Shown here: positions 15,214 to 24,276 of the stretch, piece by piece
Layout of the letters: every line of letters starts with the position of its first letter
Position numbering within the stretch: position 1 is the stretch's first letter
Assembly (NCBI GenBank): GCA_041748555.1
Contig: JBGTDA010000079.1
Coordinates: 1-38,355 of the forward strand
DNA: 38,355 nucleotides
From: Rhodonellum sp041748555
GTDB lineage: Bacteria > Bacteroidota > Bacteroidia > Cytophagales > Cyclobacteriaceae
Direction: 5' to 3'
Made by a program: the position numbers and the translations under genes
The notes under the pieces: model-generated
The model's input: the letters and a program-made list of their open reading frames with translations, nothing else
What the model was told of the DNA's origin: nothing
Databases searched by the model: none

Positions 15214-15844
15214 GCGATTTTTTGAGCTTATAATCTTCCACATTTATTTTTTGATCGCAGAATGAGTATTCCTTTGGCTCATTGGAGCAAACGATAATAG
15301 TTCGGTTTTTTCCGAATCTTTTGACAATATCCAGGTACCAGAATACACTTTTTTCATCCAGATTGGAGGTCGGTTCATCCAGAAGCACAAGCGGAACATC
15401 AGAAAAAAAACACAGCCCGAGTTTTAAGCGCTGTTTCATTCCCGAAGAAAACTGGCTGATGGGTTTTTGCTGGTGCTCTTTTAGGTACATGATTTCTATC
15501 ATTTCCTCAAAGCTGATATCGCCAACCGATTTTTTGAATTGAAAATGAAATTTCAGCAATTCCAGCAACGTGAATTCCTCCGGAAGTTCCAGATAAGGTG
15601 CGCTGATGACCAGATATTTGTAAATTTCGGAGTCAGAAATAATTTCTCCTTTATACCTATAAATTAGAGTTCCTTCTGTAAGCGGGATAAGGCCGGAGAT
15701 ACATTTGAGCAAGGTTGATTTCCCTGAACCGTTACTGCCGGTGATGGCACATTTAGATGCCGGAGAGAGGGCTATGGTCAGCTTTCTAAAAATCCATTCA
15801 TATTGATATCTTTTGGAAATTCCTTCCAGCTTGATTTCGAGCAT
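15209..15844 (-). CDS. ABC transporter ATP-binding protein
   Basis: A compact 211-residue ABC ATPase. Walker A is GSNGSGKST near residue 37, the signature is SQFSSGMKQRLKLG, and Walker B plus D-loop is LVLLDEPTSNLDE. The switch histidine that normally follows the D-loop is not visible: the position reads IVCSNEPKEY. The size and sequence style recall CcmA-like single-domain ATPases that pair with a separate permease, but no permease gene is adjacent, so the substrate is unknown. The gene follows lpxA by 3 bp and probably belongs to the same operon, which would fit an envelope role. Confidence 0.85.
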   Translation of the reverse strand: MLEIKLEGISKRYQYEWIFRKLTIALSPASKCAITGSNGSGKSTLLKCISGLIPLTEGTLIYRYKGEIISDSEIYKYLVISAPYLELPEEFTLLELLKFHFQFKKSVGDISFEEMIEIMYLKEHQQKPISQFSSGMKQRLKLGLCFFSDVPLVLLDEPTSNLDEKSVFWYLDIVKRFGKNRTIIVCSNEPKEYSFCDQKINVEDYKLKKSL

Positions 15845-15847
15845 GGG

Positions 15848-16627
15848 CTAATTGATATAGCCTTTCATTACGCCTCTGGCAGAAGACCGGATAAAATTGA
15901 CAATTTCATCCCTCTCTTTTGTTGCAGGTAGGTTTATTTCTATTTCTTCCAATGCCCTGCTGTTGTTCAGGCTGTTCAAAAACAGGTACCTGTAAACTTC
16001 TTGGATATGACCGATAGTTTCGTTGGAAAACCCTCTTCTTCTTAATCCCAGACTGTTTACACCTGCGTAGCTAAGTGGTTCCCTGGCTGCTTTGGTGAAG
16101 GGGGGAACATCTTTTCTTACCAGCGATCCACCCGATATCATGGAATGCATCCCCACTTTTACAAATTGATGAATTGCGCTGCTTCCGCCTACAATGGCCC
16201 AATCGTCCACGGTAACATGCCCCGCTACCTGTACTGCATTGGCGATAATCACATTGTTTGCGATATGGCAGTCATGGGCGATGTGCACGTAGGCCATCAG
16301 CAGGCAGTTGTTCCCGATTCTGGTTGTTCTTTTATCCATGGTGCCACGGCTGATGGTCACACATTCGCGGATGGTGGTGTTGTTTCCGATTTCCACAGTG
16401 GATTCCTCACCCTGGAATTTGAGGTCCTGAGGAATGGCAGAAATCACTGATCCGGGAAAAATCTTGCAATTGTTACCGATTCGTGCCCCGGGAAAAATAG
16501 TTACGTTTGATCCGATCCAGGTTCCTTCACCGATGACGACATTCTCGTGGATCATGGTAAAAGGATCTATTTGGACCTTTGCTCCTATAGTTGCTCCCTC
16601 GTGGACGTATGATAGATTATGAATCAT
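15848..16627 (-). CDS. lpxA: UDP-N-acetylglucosamine O-acyltransferase
   Basis: LpxA performs the first step of lipid A synthesis, moving a 3-hydroxyacyl group from acyl carrier protein to UDP-GlcNAc in the cytoplasm. The sequence is a left-handed beta helix of hexapeptide repeats (for example ATIGAKVQIDPF, then NVVIGEGTWIGSNVTI) over about residues 8-190. The catalytic histidine lies in YVHIAHDCHIANN, and a helical C-terminal domain follows. I place the start at the ATG at 16627, which overlaps the lpxC/fabZ stop by 4 nt (ATGA) and gives 259 residues, the usual length. A longer frame from 16669 adds 14 unrelated residues. The operon context with lpxC/fabZ and lpxD confirms the assignment. 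Confidence 0.95.
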   Translation of the reverse strand: MIHNLSYVHEGATIGAKVQIDPFTMIHENVVIGEGTWIGSNVTIFPGARIGNNCKIFPGSVISAIPQDLKFQGEESTVEIGNNTTIRECVTISRGTMDKRTTRIGNNCLLMAYVHIAHDCHIANNVIIANAVQVAGHVTVDDWAIVGGSSAIHQFVKVGMHSMISGGSLVRKDVPPFTKAAREPLSYAGVNSLGLRRRGFSNETIGHIQEVYRYLFLNSLNNSRALEEIEINLPATKERDEIVNFIRSSARGVMKGYIN

Positions 16628-18018
16628 GATTCTTTTCTTACAATACTTGCAGTCATTATGGCTTCGCAAACGAGGGTGTTTCCAACATAAGCTTCTCCTT
16701 TCATCTTTGCAATCCCCCTTCTGATGGGAGCTAACAGTTCACATTTAAATACCAGGGTGTCTCCCGGTAAAACCATTTTTCTGAATTTACAGCTTTCGAT
16801 TCCCAGGAAATATGTCCAGTAATTCTCGGGATCTTCCACTGTGCTCAAAACCAGAATCCCGCCTGTTTGAGCCATTGCTTCTACCTGAAGAACGCCCGGC
16901 ATTACGGGATTGTTGGGAAAGTGCCCCATAAAAAAGGGTTCATTGATGGTTACGTTTTTCACTCCCGCCACCACAGTGCTGTCCAAATAGATGATTTTAT
17001 CCAATAGCTGAAAAGGATACCGGTGAGGTAAGATATTGCTGATCTGATTGATATCCATTACCGGTGGTAATTTGGGATCGTAATGCGGGATATGGCTGGG
17101 ACCTGCTTTTTCCATCGCCCTTTTTATTTTCTTTGCAAAAGCTACATTGGCTGCATGTCCGGGTCTTGCTGCCAAAATCTGGGCTTTAAGAGGTCTGCCC
17201 ACCAAGGCAAGATCACCTACTACGTCAAGTAATTTGTGTCTGGCGGGTTCGTTTTTATAGCGAAGCTCTACATTGTTCAGGATACCTTCCTTGCGTACCT
17301 CCACTTTTTCTTTGTTGAACATCTTGGCAAGGTGCGCAAGTTCTTTTTCTTCCACAATCCGGTCCACAACTACAATGGCATTGTTCAGATCCCCGCCTTT
17401 GATCAGGTTCTGGTTGTAAAGCATTTCCAGTTCATGGAGGAAACAAAAGGTTCTGCATGAGGCGATTTCGGTTTTGAACTGGCTGATGTCTGTGATGGAA
17501 GCATGCTGACTGCCCAAGACGGGGGAGTTATAATCAACCATCACCGTCACTCTGTAGTCATCCAAAGGTAAAGCCGCCATTTCCACCTCTCTTGAGGCGT
17601 CTCTAAAGGTTATGCTTTCGGGTACTTCAAAAAATCTTCTTAATGCATTTTGTTCTTCAAACCCCGCTTCCTCAATGACTTCAATAAATTTGATGGAAGA
17701 ACCATCCAATATGGGAGGCTCAGGGCCATCCAGTTGAATCAGTAAATTATCCACTTCAAGTCCCACCAAAGCAGCAAGTACATGCTCCACCGTGAACACC
17801 CTTGCTCCGTTTTGTTCCAGGGTAGTTCCGCGGGAAACATCTACCACATTGTCAACATCCGCATCAATGATGGGATATCCTTCCAGATCTGTTCTTTGAA
17901 ATTTATAACCGTGATTTGGGGGTGCCGGCACAAAAGTCATATTGGATATTACACCGGTATGGAGGCCTACGCCTGATAATGTGACTTGTTTTTTAATCGT
18001 GTGTTGTTTTACCCTCAT
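16624..18018 (-). CDS. lpxC/fabZ: Bifunctional LpxC deacetylase/FabZ dehydratase
   Basis: A 464-residue fusion of two enzymes, as is usual in Bacteroidota. The first 300 or so residues are LpxC, the zinc-dependent UDP-3-O-acyl-GlcNAc deacetylase that commits substrate to lipid A. It shows TLSGVGLHTG, the EHVLAAL zinc histidine and ARHKLLDVVGDLALVG with the remaining metal and catalytic residues. After a short linker, FabZ begins near residue 320 (ILPHRYPFQLLDKI), with its catalytic FFMGHFPNNPVMPG and EAMAQTGG; it dehydrates 3-hydroxyacyl-ACP in fatty acid synthesis. The fusion ties both users of 3-hydroxyacyl-ACP together. It lies 36 bp after lpxD and overlaps lpxA. Confidence 0.96.
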   Translation of the reverse strand: MRVKQHTIKKQVTLSGVGLHTGVISNMTFVPAPPNHGYKFQRTDLEGYPIIDADVDNVVDVSRGTTLEQNGARVFTVEHVLAALVGLEVDNLLIQLDGPEPPILDGSSIKFIEVIEEAGFEEQNALRRFFEVPESITFRDASREVEMAALPLDDYRVTVMVDYNSPVLGSQHASITDISQFKTEIASCRTFCFLHELEMLYNQNLIKGGDLNNAIVVVDRIVEEKELAHLAKMFNKEKVEVRKEGILNNVELRYKNEPARHKLLDVVGDLALVGRPLKAQILAARPGHAANVAFAKKIKRAMEKAGPSHIPHYDPKLPPVMDINQISNILPHRYPFQLLDKIIYLDSTVVAGVKNVTINEPFFMGHFPNNPVMPGVLQVEAMAQTGGILVLSTVEDPENYWTYFLGIESCKFRKMVLPGDTLVFKCELLAPIRRGIAKMKGEAYVGNTLVCEAIMTASIVRKES

Positions 18019-18054
18019 CGATATGCTTTGCCCTAAAATTTTAAGTGCGTAAAT

Positions 18055-19077
18055 TTATTGTTTTTTTTCCAGTTCTTTCAATTTGTCCCTGAGTTGGGGT
18101 AGATTTTTGAAAATCGCATAGGATTTCAAGAAGCTTTTCATTTCAAATCCCATATAGCCAAAAATGGTTTGCCCGGGTTTTTCTATTGACTTGTTGATCC
18201 CTGTATTGCCACCGATGGTAGTATGATCTGCAATTTTGATATGACCCACAATTCCCGCTTTCCCGGCAATGACACAGTTTTTGCCGATTTCTGTAGATCC
18301 GGATATTCCGGTCTGTGATGCAATCACGGTATTTTCGCCAATGACTACATTGTGCGCAATCTGCACCAGATTGTCAATTTTAACGCCGGACTTGATAATG
18401 GTGGATCCCATTGTCGCCCTGTCGATGGTTGAATTGGCTCCAATGTTAACATGATCACCAATGATTACATTCCCGATTTGGGGAATGGTTTTGTAAGTAC
18501 CGTCTTCCTGGGGTGCAAATCCGAATCCATCAGAACCGATGACAACTCCTGCATGAAACTCACAATTGTTTCCAATCCGGGTGCCGCGAAGAATTTTGAC
18601 TCCGGGATGAAAAATGCAGTTGTTCCCGATAGTGACACCATCTCCAATATGAACATGGGAATGGATTTTGACCTCGTTTCCTATTTTGCAGTTTTTACCA
18701 ATATAAGAAAAAGCAGCCCTATAAAAACCCTCGCCGATTTCACTGCTGTTGGCGATAAAAGCAGGCTCTTCAACACCTGTTTTTTCTGTTTTGGTCAAAT
18801 GGGAATACGCTTCCAATAACAGTGTAAATCCTGTGTAGGCATTCTTTACACGGATCAGTGTGGTTTTGATGGGTTTGGTAAGGATAAAGCTTTCCGAAAC
18901 AATCACTGCGGAAGCTTCTGTTTCATACAGAAAAGGTTCGTATTTTTCATTGGAAAGAAAGCTGATTCCTCCGGGTTTTCCTTCCTGGATTTTATCCAGC
19001 CTGTTTACTTTGATACTGCCATCCCCTTCTACCTTTCCTTCGATCAATACAGCAATCTGTTCAATGGTAAATTCCAT
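18055..19077 (-). CDS. lpxD: UDP-3-O-acylglucosamine N-acyltransferase
   Basis: LpxD adds the second 3-hydroxyacyl chain in lipid A synthesis, to the amine exposed by LpxC. The 340-residue protein has the family's N-terminal uridine-binding domain (about 1-100) and a long hexapeptide left-handed helix. The conserved loop HAGVVIGSDGFGFAPQEDG and the catalytic histidine in QIAHNVVIG are both visible. The C-terminal helix ends with KELEKKQ. Length is normal. It follows the HD hydrolase gene by 19 bp and precedes lpxC/fabZ by 36 bp, so the run is probably one operon. Confidence 0.95.
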   Translation of the reverse strand: MEFTIEQIAVLIEGKVEGDGSIKVNRLDKIQEGKPGGISFLSNEKYEPFLYETEASAVIVSESFILTKPIKTTLIRVKNAYTGFTLLLEAYSHLTKTEKTGVEEPAFIANSSEIGEGFYRAAFSYIGKNCKIGNEVKIHSHVHIGDGVTIGNNCIFHPGVKILRGTRIGNNCEFHAGVVIGSDGFGFAPQEDGTYKTIPQIGNVIIGDHVNIGANSTIDRATMGSTIIKSGVKIDNLVQIAHNVVIGENTVIASQTGISGSTEIGKNCVIAGKAGIVGHIKIADHTTIGGNTGINKSIEKPGQTIFGYMGFEMKSFLKSYAIFKNLPQLRDKLKELEKKQ

Positions 19078-19096
19078 TTTCTATCATTTTTTAAAC

Positions 19097-20335
19097 TCAC
19101 AAAGTTAAATTTTTCGCCCGACAGACATAATGTTTTACGACGATTTTGCTCATGGCCTTGATGTTGGGGAGGTCAGCAGCCTGTGCCAGATCTATGATTT
19201 CTCCCTTTTTGGTAAGTATCAGAATACGTTCAGTAGCCATATAGGCATGGTTGCTGATGGTGCCGTAACTGAAAAAGTAGGAAAGGTCCGGCCCCTCTAC
19301 GCCGAGAATCTGCGCGGTTTTTGATCGGATTTTTTCCAGCTCATTTGGGGAAATTGCCTCGTTGCTCAGGTTTATTTTAAAAAGGTTACGGGTGAGAAAC
19401 ATCCTCGATATGTTTCTCAAAATATAATCTTCATGGTTTTTCCAAAGCTTGATGGCTCCCCAGACATCATAATCATCCAATGACAAAAAGTTTTCAAGCG
19501 GTTTTTCCGAAGCTTTAAAATTTGCGAGTGAATAATCATTTTCCAAAAAATAAAGAAATTCTTCAGTCCCATCCAGATTTTTCCCCGATAGCATCACCTC
19601 TTTCGCTCGTCTGATAAGATTGATCAGCATTTTTTCGGCACTTACTGTGGTTTTATGAAGATAAACCTGCCAGTACATCAATCTGCGTGCACTGAGAAAA
19701 TTTTCAATGCTATAAATTCCTTTTTCTTCCACGACCACATGATCGTCTTTGATGTCCATCATTTTGATGATCCTGTCTGCACCTATTGTACCTTCGGAAA
19801 CCCCTGTAAAAAAACAGTCCCGCTGCAAATAGTCCAACCGATCAATATCCAACTGACTGGAAATCAGCTGGAAAAAAAATTTTCTTTCATATTGACCCTT
19901 AAAAATCTTCAAAGCAAGATCAAGTTGGCCGTCAAATTGTTTGTTCAGATGATCAATGATCAGGAGTGAAAGGGATTCATGGTGAATATTCTTCAACAAG
20001 CTGAATTCCAGAGCATGTGAAAACGGACCGTGACCGATATCATGAAGCAATATGGCAATTAGCGCCGCTTCGTATTCCTTATCGTTGATTTCATTACCTT
20101 TATTCCTGAGATTGTCAAGAGTGATGCTCATCAGATGCATAGCCCCGATGGCATGATGAAAACGCGTATGGAGTGCGCCGGGATAGACATAGTCGGTTAA
20201 ACCCAATTGTTTGATCCGACGTAACCTTTGGAAATAGGGGTGATCAATAATGGAAAAAATCAGTTCACTGGGAATGGTAATGAACCCATAAACAGGATCA
20301 TTCAAAATTTTATGACTTTTCAATGTCTCAGACAT
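19097..20335 (-). CDS. HD-domain phosphohydrolase
   Basis: A protein of about 412 residues starting at the ATG at 20335 (MSETLKSHKI). A 19-residue upstream extension to 20392 is unlikely, because it runs into the porX promoter region. The metal-binding HD motifs are complete: RFHHAIGAMHLM supplies the first histidine, LLHDIGHGPFSHALEF the HD pair, and DRLDYLQRD the last aspartate. This is the dGTPase/SAMHD1-like arrangement, so a nucleotide triphosphohydrolase activity is likely but the substrate is not fixed. It heads the lpx operon on the minus strand and is divergent from porX with only 51 bp between starts, a linkage that seems common in Bacteroidota. Confidence 0.9.
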   Translation of the reverse strand: MSETLKSHKILNDPVYGFITIPSELIFSIIDHPYFQRLRRIKQLGLTDYVYPGALHTRFHHAIGAMHLMSITLDNLRNKGNEINDKEYEAALIAILLHDIGHGPFSHALEFSLLKNIHHESLSLLIIDHLNKQFDGQLDLALKIFKGQYERKFFFQLISSQLDIDRLDYLQRDCFFTGVSEGTIGADRIIKMMDIKDDHVVVEEKGIYSIENFLSARRLMYWQVYLHKTTVSAEKMLINLIRRAKEVMLSGKNLDGTEEFLYFLENDYSLANFKASEKPLENFLSLDDYDVWGAIKLWKNHEDYILRNISRMFLTRNLFKINLSNEAISPNELEKIRSKTAQILGVEGPDLSYFFSYGTISNHAYMATERILILTKKGEIIDLAQAADLPNIKAMSKIVVKHYVCRAKNLTL

Positions 20336-20386
20336 TTGATTGGTTTCAAAAGTAATTATTATTTTAAAAGAATTAAACCAAATTTT

Positions 20387-21946
20387 ATGCAAAAATTCAA
20401 AATATTATGGGCTGATGACGAGATAGATCTTTTAAAGCCACATATACTTTTTTTAGAACAAAAAGGATACGAACTCAGCACTGTCAACAGCGGGCTGGAT
20501 GCGATAGAATTGGTGGAAAACAATAACTACGATGTGATTTTTTTAGATGAAATGATGCCGGGTATTTCAGGTCTGGAAACCCTTCAGCAGATCAAATTGA
20601 TAAAGCCGCAGATCCCGGTAGTAATGATCACAAAAAGTGAGGAAGAGCACATTATGGATGATGCCATCGGGGGCAAGATCGCTGACTACCTGATCAAACC
20701 CATAAATCCCAACCAGATTCTGCTTTCGGTAAAAAAAATCTTACAAAACAAGCAGCTGATATCCGAAAAAACCAATCTTTCCTATCGTCAGGATTTTCGC
20801 AACATCAGTATGGCATGTGATGACGCTTCTACACATCAAGAATGGGCAGAAATATATAAGAAGCTGACCTATTGGGAAATCGAGATCGATACCACCGAAA
20901 ACAAAAGCATGCAGGAGGTACTCGATACCCAGAAAGTAGAAGCCAATTCCTCATTTGCTAAATTCATCAAGAATAATTATCTCGACTGGATCAATGACCC
21001 CAAAGCCGATAAGCCCATTCTCTCTCATCAATTGATGAAGGAAAAGGTCTTTCCTCATATTAAATCCGGAAAACCCCTGTTTTTTATAGTCATTGACAAT
21101 CTGAGACTCGATCAATGGGAAGTCCTTGAACCCCTGGTCAATGAATATTTCAATACTAAAGAGGAAAGTATTTATTACAGCATCTTGCCAACCACCACGG
21201 CATTTTCCAGAAACGCGCTTTTCAGTGGGTTGATGCCGTCGGATATGGCCAGGTTTCATCCCGATCTCTGGGAAGGTGAGGATACCGATGAAGGCAAGAA
21301 TAATAAAGAAGAAGAGTTTCTTGCAGAGAACCTACACAAAAACAGGATGAACATCAAGTATTCTTATCACAAGATCCTGCAGGTTTATCAAGGCAAGAAT
21401 GTTCTGGACCAGTTTCATAATCTGCTCAACAATGAGTTGAATGTTTTGGTATATAATTTTGTGGATATGATGTCGCATGCCAGGACAGACATGAAAATGA
21501 TCCGTGAGTTGGCCCCTGACGAATCAGCCTACAGATCTTTGACCAAAAGCTGGTTTGAGCATTCTACATTATTCGAGATGTTCAAAAAAATCCATGAAGT
21601 CGGGGCCGAATTAATCGTAACCACTGATCATGGGACAAAAAGAGTTAACAAGCCCTATAAAATTGTTGGTGACAAGACGATCACAACCAACCTGAGATAC
21701 AAGCAAGGGAAAAATCTGAATTTTGAAAGTGGAAAAGTTTTTGAGATCGACAGACCTGAGGATGCCAAGCTTCCGAAATTCAATGTTTCAACAGGTTATG
21801 TTTTTGCGGTAGAAGATTATTTCTTTGCGTATCCAAACAATTACAATTATTATGTCAACTTTTATAAGGACACTTTTCAGCATGGAGGTGTTTCTTTGGA
21901 AGAAATGATTTTACCTGTAGTTCATTTGGTGCCAAAGAATAATTAA
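20387..21946 (+). CDS. porX: PorX, REC-PglZ response regulator of type IX secretion
   Basis: PorX is the response regulator that, with the kinase PorY and a sigma factor, controls the type IX secretion system in Bacteroidota. The 519-residue protein has a receiver domain (acidic pair Asp10/Asp11, phosphoacceptor Asp54 in IFLDEMMPG, conserved Lys in YLIKPINP), a helical linker and a PglZ phosphodiesterase-like domain from about residue 210. The latter shows FFIVIDNLRLDQWE, then FVDMMSHARTD, ELIVTTDHGT and a terminal QHGGVSLEEMILPVVHL. I chose the ATG at 20387, which begins exactly at the receiver fold; an upstream frame start at 20228 lies inside the divergent HD gene. No porY gene is adjacent. 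Confidence 0.93.
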   Translation: MQKFKILWADDEIDLLKPHILFLEQKGYELSTVNSGLDAIELVENNNYDVIFLDEMMPGISGLETLQQIKLIKPQIPVVMITKSEEEHIMDDAIGGKIADYLIKPINPNQILLSVKKILQNKQLISEKTNLSYRQDFRNISMACDDASTHQEWAEIYKKLTYWEIEIDTTENKSMQEVLDTQKVEANSSFAKFIKNNYLDWINDPKADKPILSHQLMKEKVFPHIKSGKPLFFIVIDNLRLDQWEVLEPLVNEYFNTKEESIYYSILPTTTAFSRNALFSGLMPSDMARFHPDLWEGEDTDEGKNNKEEEFLAENLHKNRMNIKYSYHKILQVYQGKNVLDQFHNLLNNELNVLVYNFVDMMSHARTDMKMIRELAPDESAYRSLTKSWFEHSTLFEMFKKIHEVGAELIVTTDHGTKRVNKPYKIVGDKTITTNLRYKQGKNLNFESGKVFEIDRPEDAKLPKFNVSTGYVFAVEDYFFAYPNNYNYYVNFYKDTFQHGGVSLEEMILPVVHLVPKNN

Positions 21947-21947
21947 A

Positions 21948-22391
21948 TTGGAAAGCATTTATTGTGAAAACATCGAGGCACTACCGGAAGTAGCCGAAAA
22001 AATATTTGGTCTATGCAAAAAAGAAAAGATCTGGATATTCAAAGGTGAGATGGGTGCAGGCAAAACAACACTGATCAAAGCAATCGGTAAAGCCTTTGGG
22101 GTGGTGGACCGGATATCCAGTCCCACATTTTCTATTGTCAATGAATATGAAAATGAAAAGGGGGAGATGTTTTATCATTTTGATTTTTACAGAATCGAAG
22201 AAGCCTCAGCAGTGTTGGATATTGGTATTGATGAATATTTCTATAGTGGGAATTATTGTTGGATAGAGTGGGCTGAGAAGATTCCTGAATACCTTCCGGA
22301 GAATTTTTTCTTGCTAAATATTGAAGTTGATGAAAAAGGGGGAAGGTTGATTACTTTAAATCGAGTTGAAAATGGCGCAAAAGATGGTTGA
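21948..22391 (+). CDS. tsaE: tRNA threonylcarbamoyladenosine biosynthesis ATPase
   Basis: TsaE is the P-loop ATPase that partners TsaB and TsaD in making the t6A modification of tRNAs reading ANN codons. The 147-residue protein has Walker A GEMGAGKTTLIKAIG near residues 33-47, then SSPTFSIVNEY, FYHFDFYRI and the WIEWAEKI segment typical of the family. It appears to start at a TTG at 21948, one base after the porX stop; no ATG precedes the first beta strand. It overlaps the alanine dehydrogenase-like gene by 20 nt, so porX, tsaE and ald are probably co-transcribed. Confidence 0.93.
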   Translation: MESIYCENIEALPEVAEKIFGLCKKEKIWIFKGEMGAGKTTLIKAIGKAFGVVDRISSPTFSIVNEYENEKGEMFYHFDFYRIEEASAVLDIGIDEYFYSGNYCWIEWAEKIPEYLPENFFLLNIEVDEKGGRLITLNRVENGAKDG

Positions 22392-23586
22392 AATTACCGA
22401 AGCTGTTGGGGTCCTTCCAAAAGAAGCGCCTGCAAAAGTCAAAAAATCAAAGAATTCATTACTTATAGGCTTGCCAAAAGAAATTGTTGCACAGGAAAAG
22501 CGTGTCCTGTTGACCCCTGAGGCAGTTGGTTTGTTGGTCAACAACGGGCTGAACATTGTCATCGAGAGTAATGCCGGAAAACTTTCCAAATTCACAGATC
22601 AGGAATATTCCGATGCAGGGGCAAGGGTGGTTTATTCACCCAAAGAAGCTTTCGATGCCGAAATCATCCTGAAGGTTGAACCACCAACTGTAGAAGAAAT
22701 CGGTTATATGCAGGTGGGTTCCTGCTTGATTTCCGCCTTGCAGTTAGGCAAGCAAAACGCTGAATATGTGCATGCGCTCAACAATAAAAGAATCACCGCT
22801 GTATCTTTTGAAAACCTTGAAGATAAAGTAGGTGGAATGCCTGTGGTCCGTGCGATGAGTGAAATCGCAGGCAGTACAGTGATGTTGATTGCGGCAGAAT
22901 ATTTAAGCAGTGTGAGCGATGGAAAAGGATTAATCCTCGGTGGCATTACCGGGGTTCCACCAACACAAGTTGTGATTATCGGAGCAGGCACAGTTGCTGA
23001 ATATGCAGCAAGAACAGCCTTGGGGCTGGGTGCCAATATAAAAGTTTTTGATAATCACATCTATAAGCTCAGAAGAATCAAACAGCTTCTGGGCCAGCAG
23101 GTTTACACCTCAACAATTGACAATCTTACTTTGGCACAAGCGCTGAAGGAAGCCGATGTTGTGATCGGTGCTTTAAGGACAGAGAAAGGCAGAAACAAAA
23201 TTGTGGTGAGTGAAGAGATGGTGGCTGCTATGATGCCGGGAAGTGTGATCATTGATGTAAGTATCGATCAGGGAGGATGTATAGAAACGGCGGAGATGAC
23301 TTTTCACGATCAACCGACCTATGTCAAACATGGCATCATCCATTATTGCGTGCCCAATATAGCTTCGAGAGTGTCAAGAACGGCATCGGTGGCATTGAGT
23401 AATATTTTCACGCCGATTCTTCTGCAGATGGCTGATCTGGGCGGAGCAGAGGAGATGATATTCAACTATAAATGGTTTATGAAAGGTGTATACACCTATA
23501 GGGGCAGTCTCACCAATGCCTATTTAGGCCGCAAGTTTTCGATGACGCATAAAGAATTACAGCTTCTGTTGGCAGCAAGATATTAA
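22372..23586 (+). CDS. ald: Alanine dehydrogenase-like (Ald/PNT family) protein
   Basis: A protein of about 404 residues starting at the ATG at 22372 (MAQKMVEI). The N-terminal catalytic domain has IGLPKEIVAQEKRVLLTPEA with the substrate arginine, and ILKVEPPT with the lysine. The Rossmann domain has VVIIGAGTVAEYAARTALGLGA, an NAD-binding glycine motif. Classical alanine dehydrogenases convert alanine and NAD to pyruvate and ammonia. The catalytic histidine expected in their YLHLA segment is replaced here by CLISALQLGKQ, as I recall for Bacteroidota members, so the true substrate is less certain. It overlaps tsaE by 20 nt and meets the converging response regulator gene with a 4-bp overlap. 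Confidence 0.85.
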   Translation: MAQKMVEITEAVGVLPKEAPAKVKKSKNSLLIGLPKEIVAQEKRVLLTPEAVGLLVNNGLNIVIESNAGKLSKFTDQEYSDAGARVVYSPKEAFDAEIILKVEPPTVEEIGYMQVGSCLISALQLGKQNAEYVHALNNKRITAVSFENLEDKVGGMPVVRAMSEIAGSTVMLIAAEYLSSVSDGKGLILGGITGVPPTQVVIIGAGTVAEYAARTALGLGANIKVFDNHIYKLRRIKQLLGQQVYTSTIDNLTLAQALKEADVVIGALRTEKGRNKIVVSEEMVAAMMPGSVIIDVSIDQGGCIETAEMTFHDQPTYVKHGIIHYCVPNIASRVSRTASVALSNIFTPILLQMADLGGAEEMIFNYKWFMKGVYTYRGSLTNAYLGRKFSMTHKELQLLLAARY

Positions 23587-24056
23587 GAAAGCAGGTTTTG
23601 GCGTAGCAAAAATTCCAGTTGATCATTGGATTTAATCAGATCTTCTGTAAGTTTTTTGTTTTGTTTACGAAGGAATAAGACCTCATATGCGTTATTGATG
23701 ACCGTTCTCATGTAATCTTCCTCCCAGGGTTTGGTCAGATAATGATACACCTGTCCTTTGTTGATGGCATCAATAACTGCCTGTATATCAGAATATCCTG
23801 TCAACAGAATACGAATTGGATCCGGATAAAGTGGAATTACAGAGGCTAAAAAATCCACACCGGTTTCTTCGGGCATCCTCTGGTCAGTGATGATGATGTC
23901 TACTTCGTGAGATCTCAGCATCTCACGGCCCTCGTGAGGTGAAATAGCCAAAAATATTTTATAGTCCCGTCTAAAAGTCGCTTTAAATGCCTGCAGATTA
24001 TTTTCTTCATCATCGACATATAGGATTTTTATTTTTTCTTCAATTGGCTCTGACAT
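23583..24056 (-). CDS. Single-domain response regulator
   Basis: A 157-residue receiver domain with a helical tail and no DNA-binding output. Key positions are present: acidic pair in LYVDDEENN, phosphoacceptor Asp58 in IIITDQRMPEE, Thr/Ser in LLTGYSD and Lys in YLTKPWEED. The tail (about 122-157) is likely a coiled coil, with KQNKKLTEDLIKSNDQLEFL. The receiver closely resembles that of the REC-kinase protein encoded at 28184-29275: both share the framework LYxDDExNNLxxFKA, then DPIRILLTGYSDI and VIDAINKG. It is transcribed divergently from the ThiF-GNAT-kinase genes, 220 bp away, and is likely part of the same pathway. Confidence 0.9.
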   Translation of the reverse strand: MSEPIEEKIKILYVDDEENNLQAFKATFRRDYKIFLAISPHEGREMLRSHEVDIIITDQRMPEETGVDFLASVIPLYPDPIRILLTGYSDIQAVIDAINKGQVYHYLTKPWEEDYMRTVINNAYEVLFLRKQNKKLTEDLIKSNDQLEFLLRQNLLS

Positions 24057-24276
24057 GAATATTTAGCATTAAGATTTATTTAAAAGGATAAGGATACAGG
24101 TTGACCTGATATGGAGCTTTAAAGTTATTAGCCTTTTTTGATTTGCTCTATAATTTGGGTATTATTTACCAAATATTGAAATAAAAAATATTTTGATAAA
24201 GATTTTTTATTTTTTTAATATGAATATTGAATCTAAAATATAACTTTACCAACACCAATCATCCCCTTAGTTTCTC

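Noticed and set aside
20228..20386. 53-residue N-terminal extension of PorX
   Set aside because: It lies within the divergent HD gene and its promoter region; the receiver domain begins exactly at the ATG at 20387.
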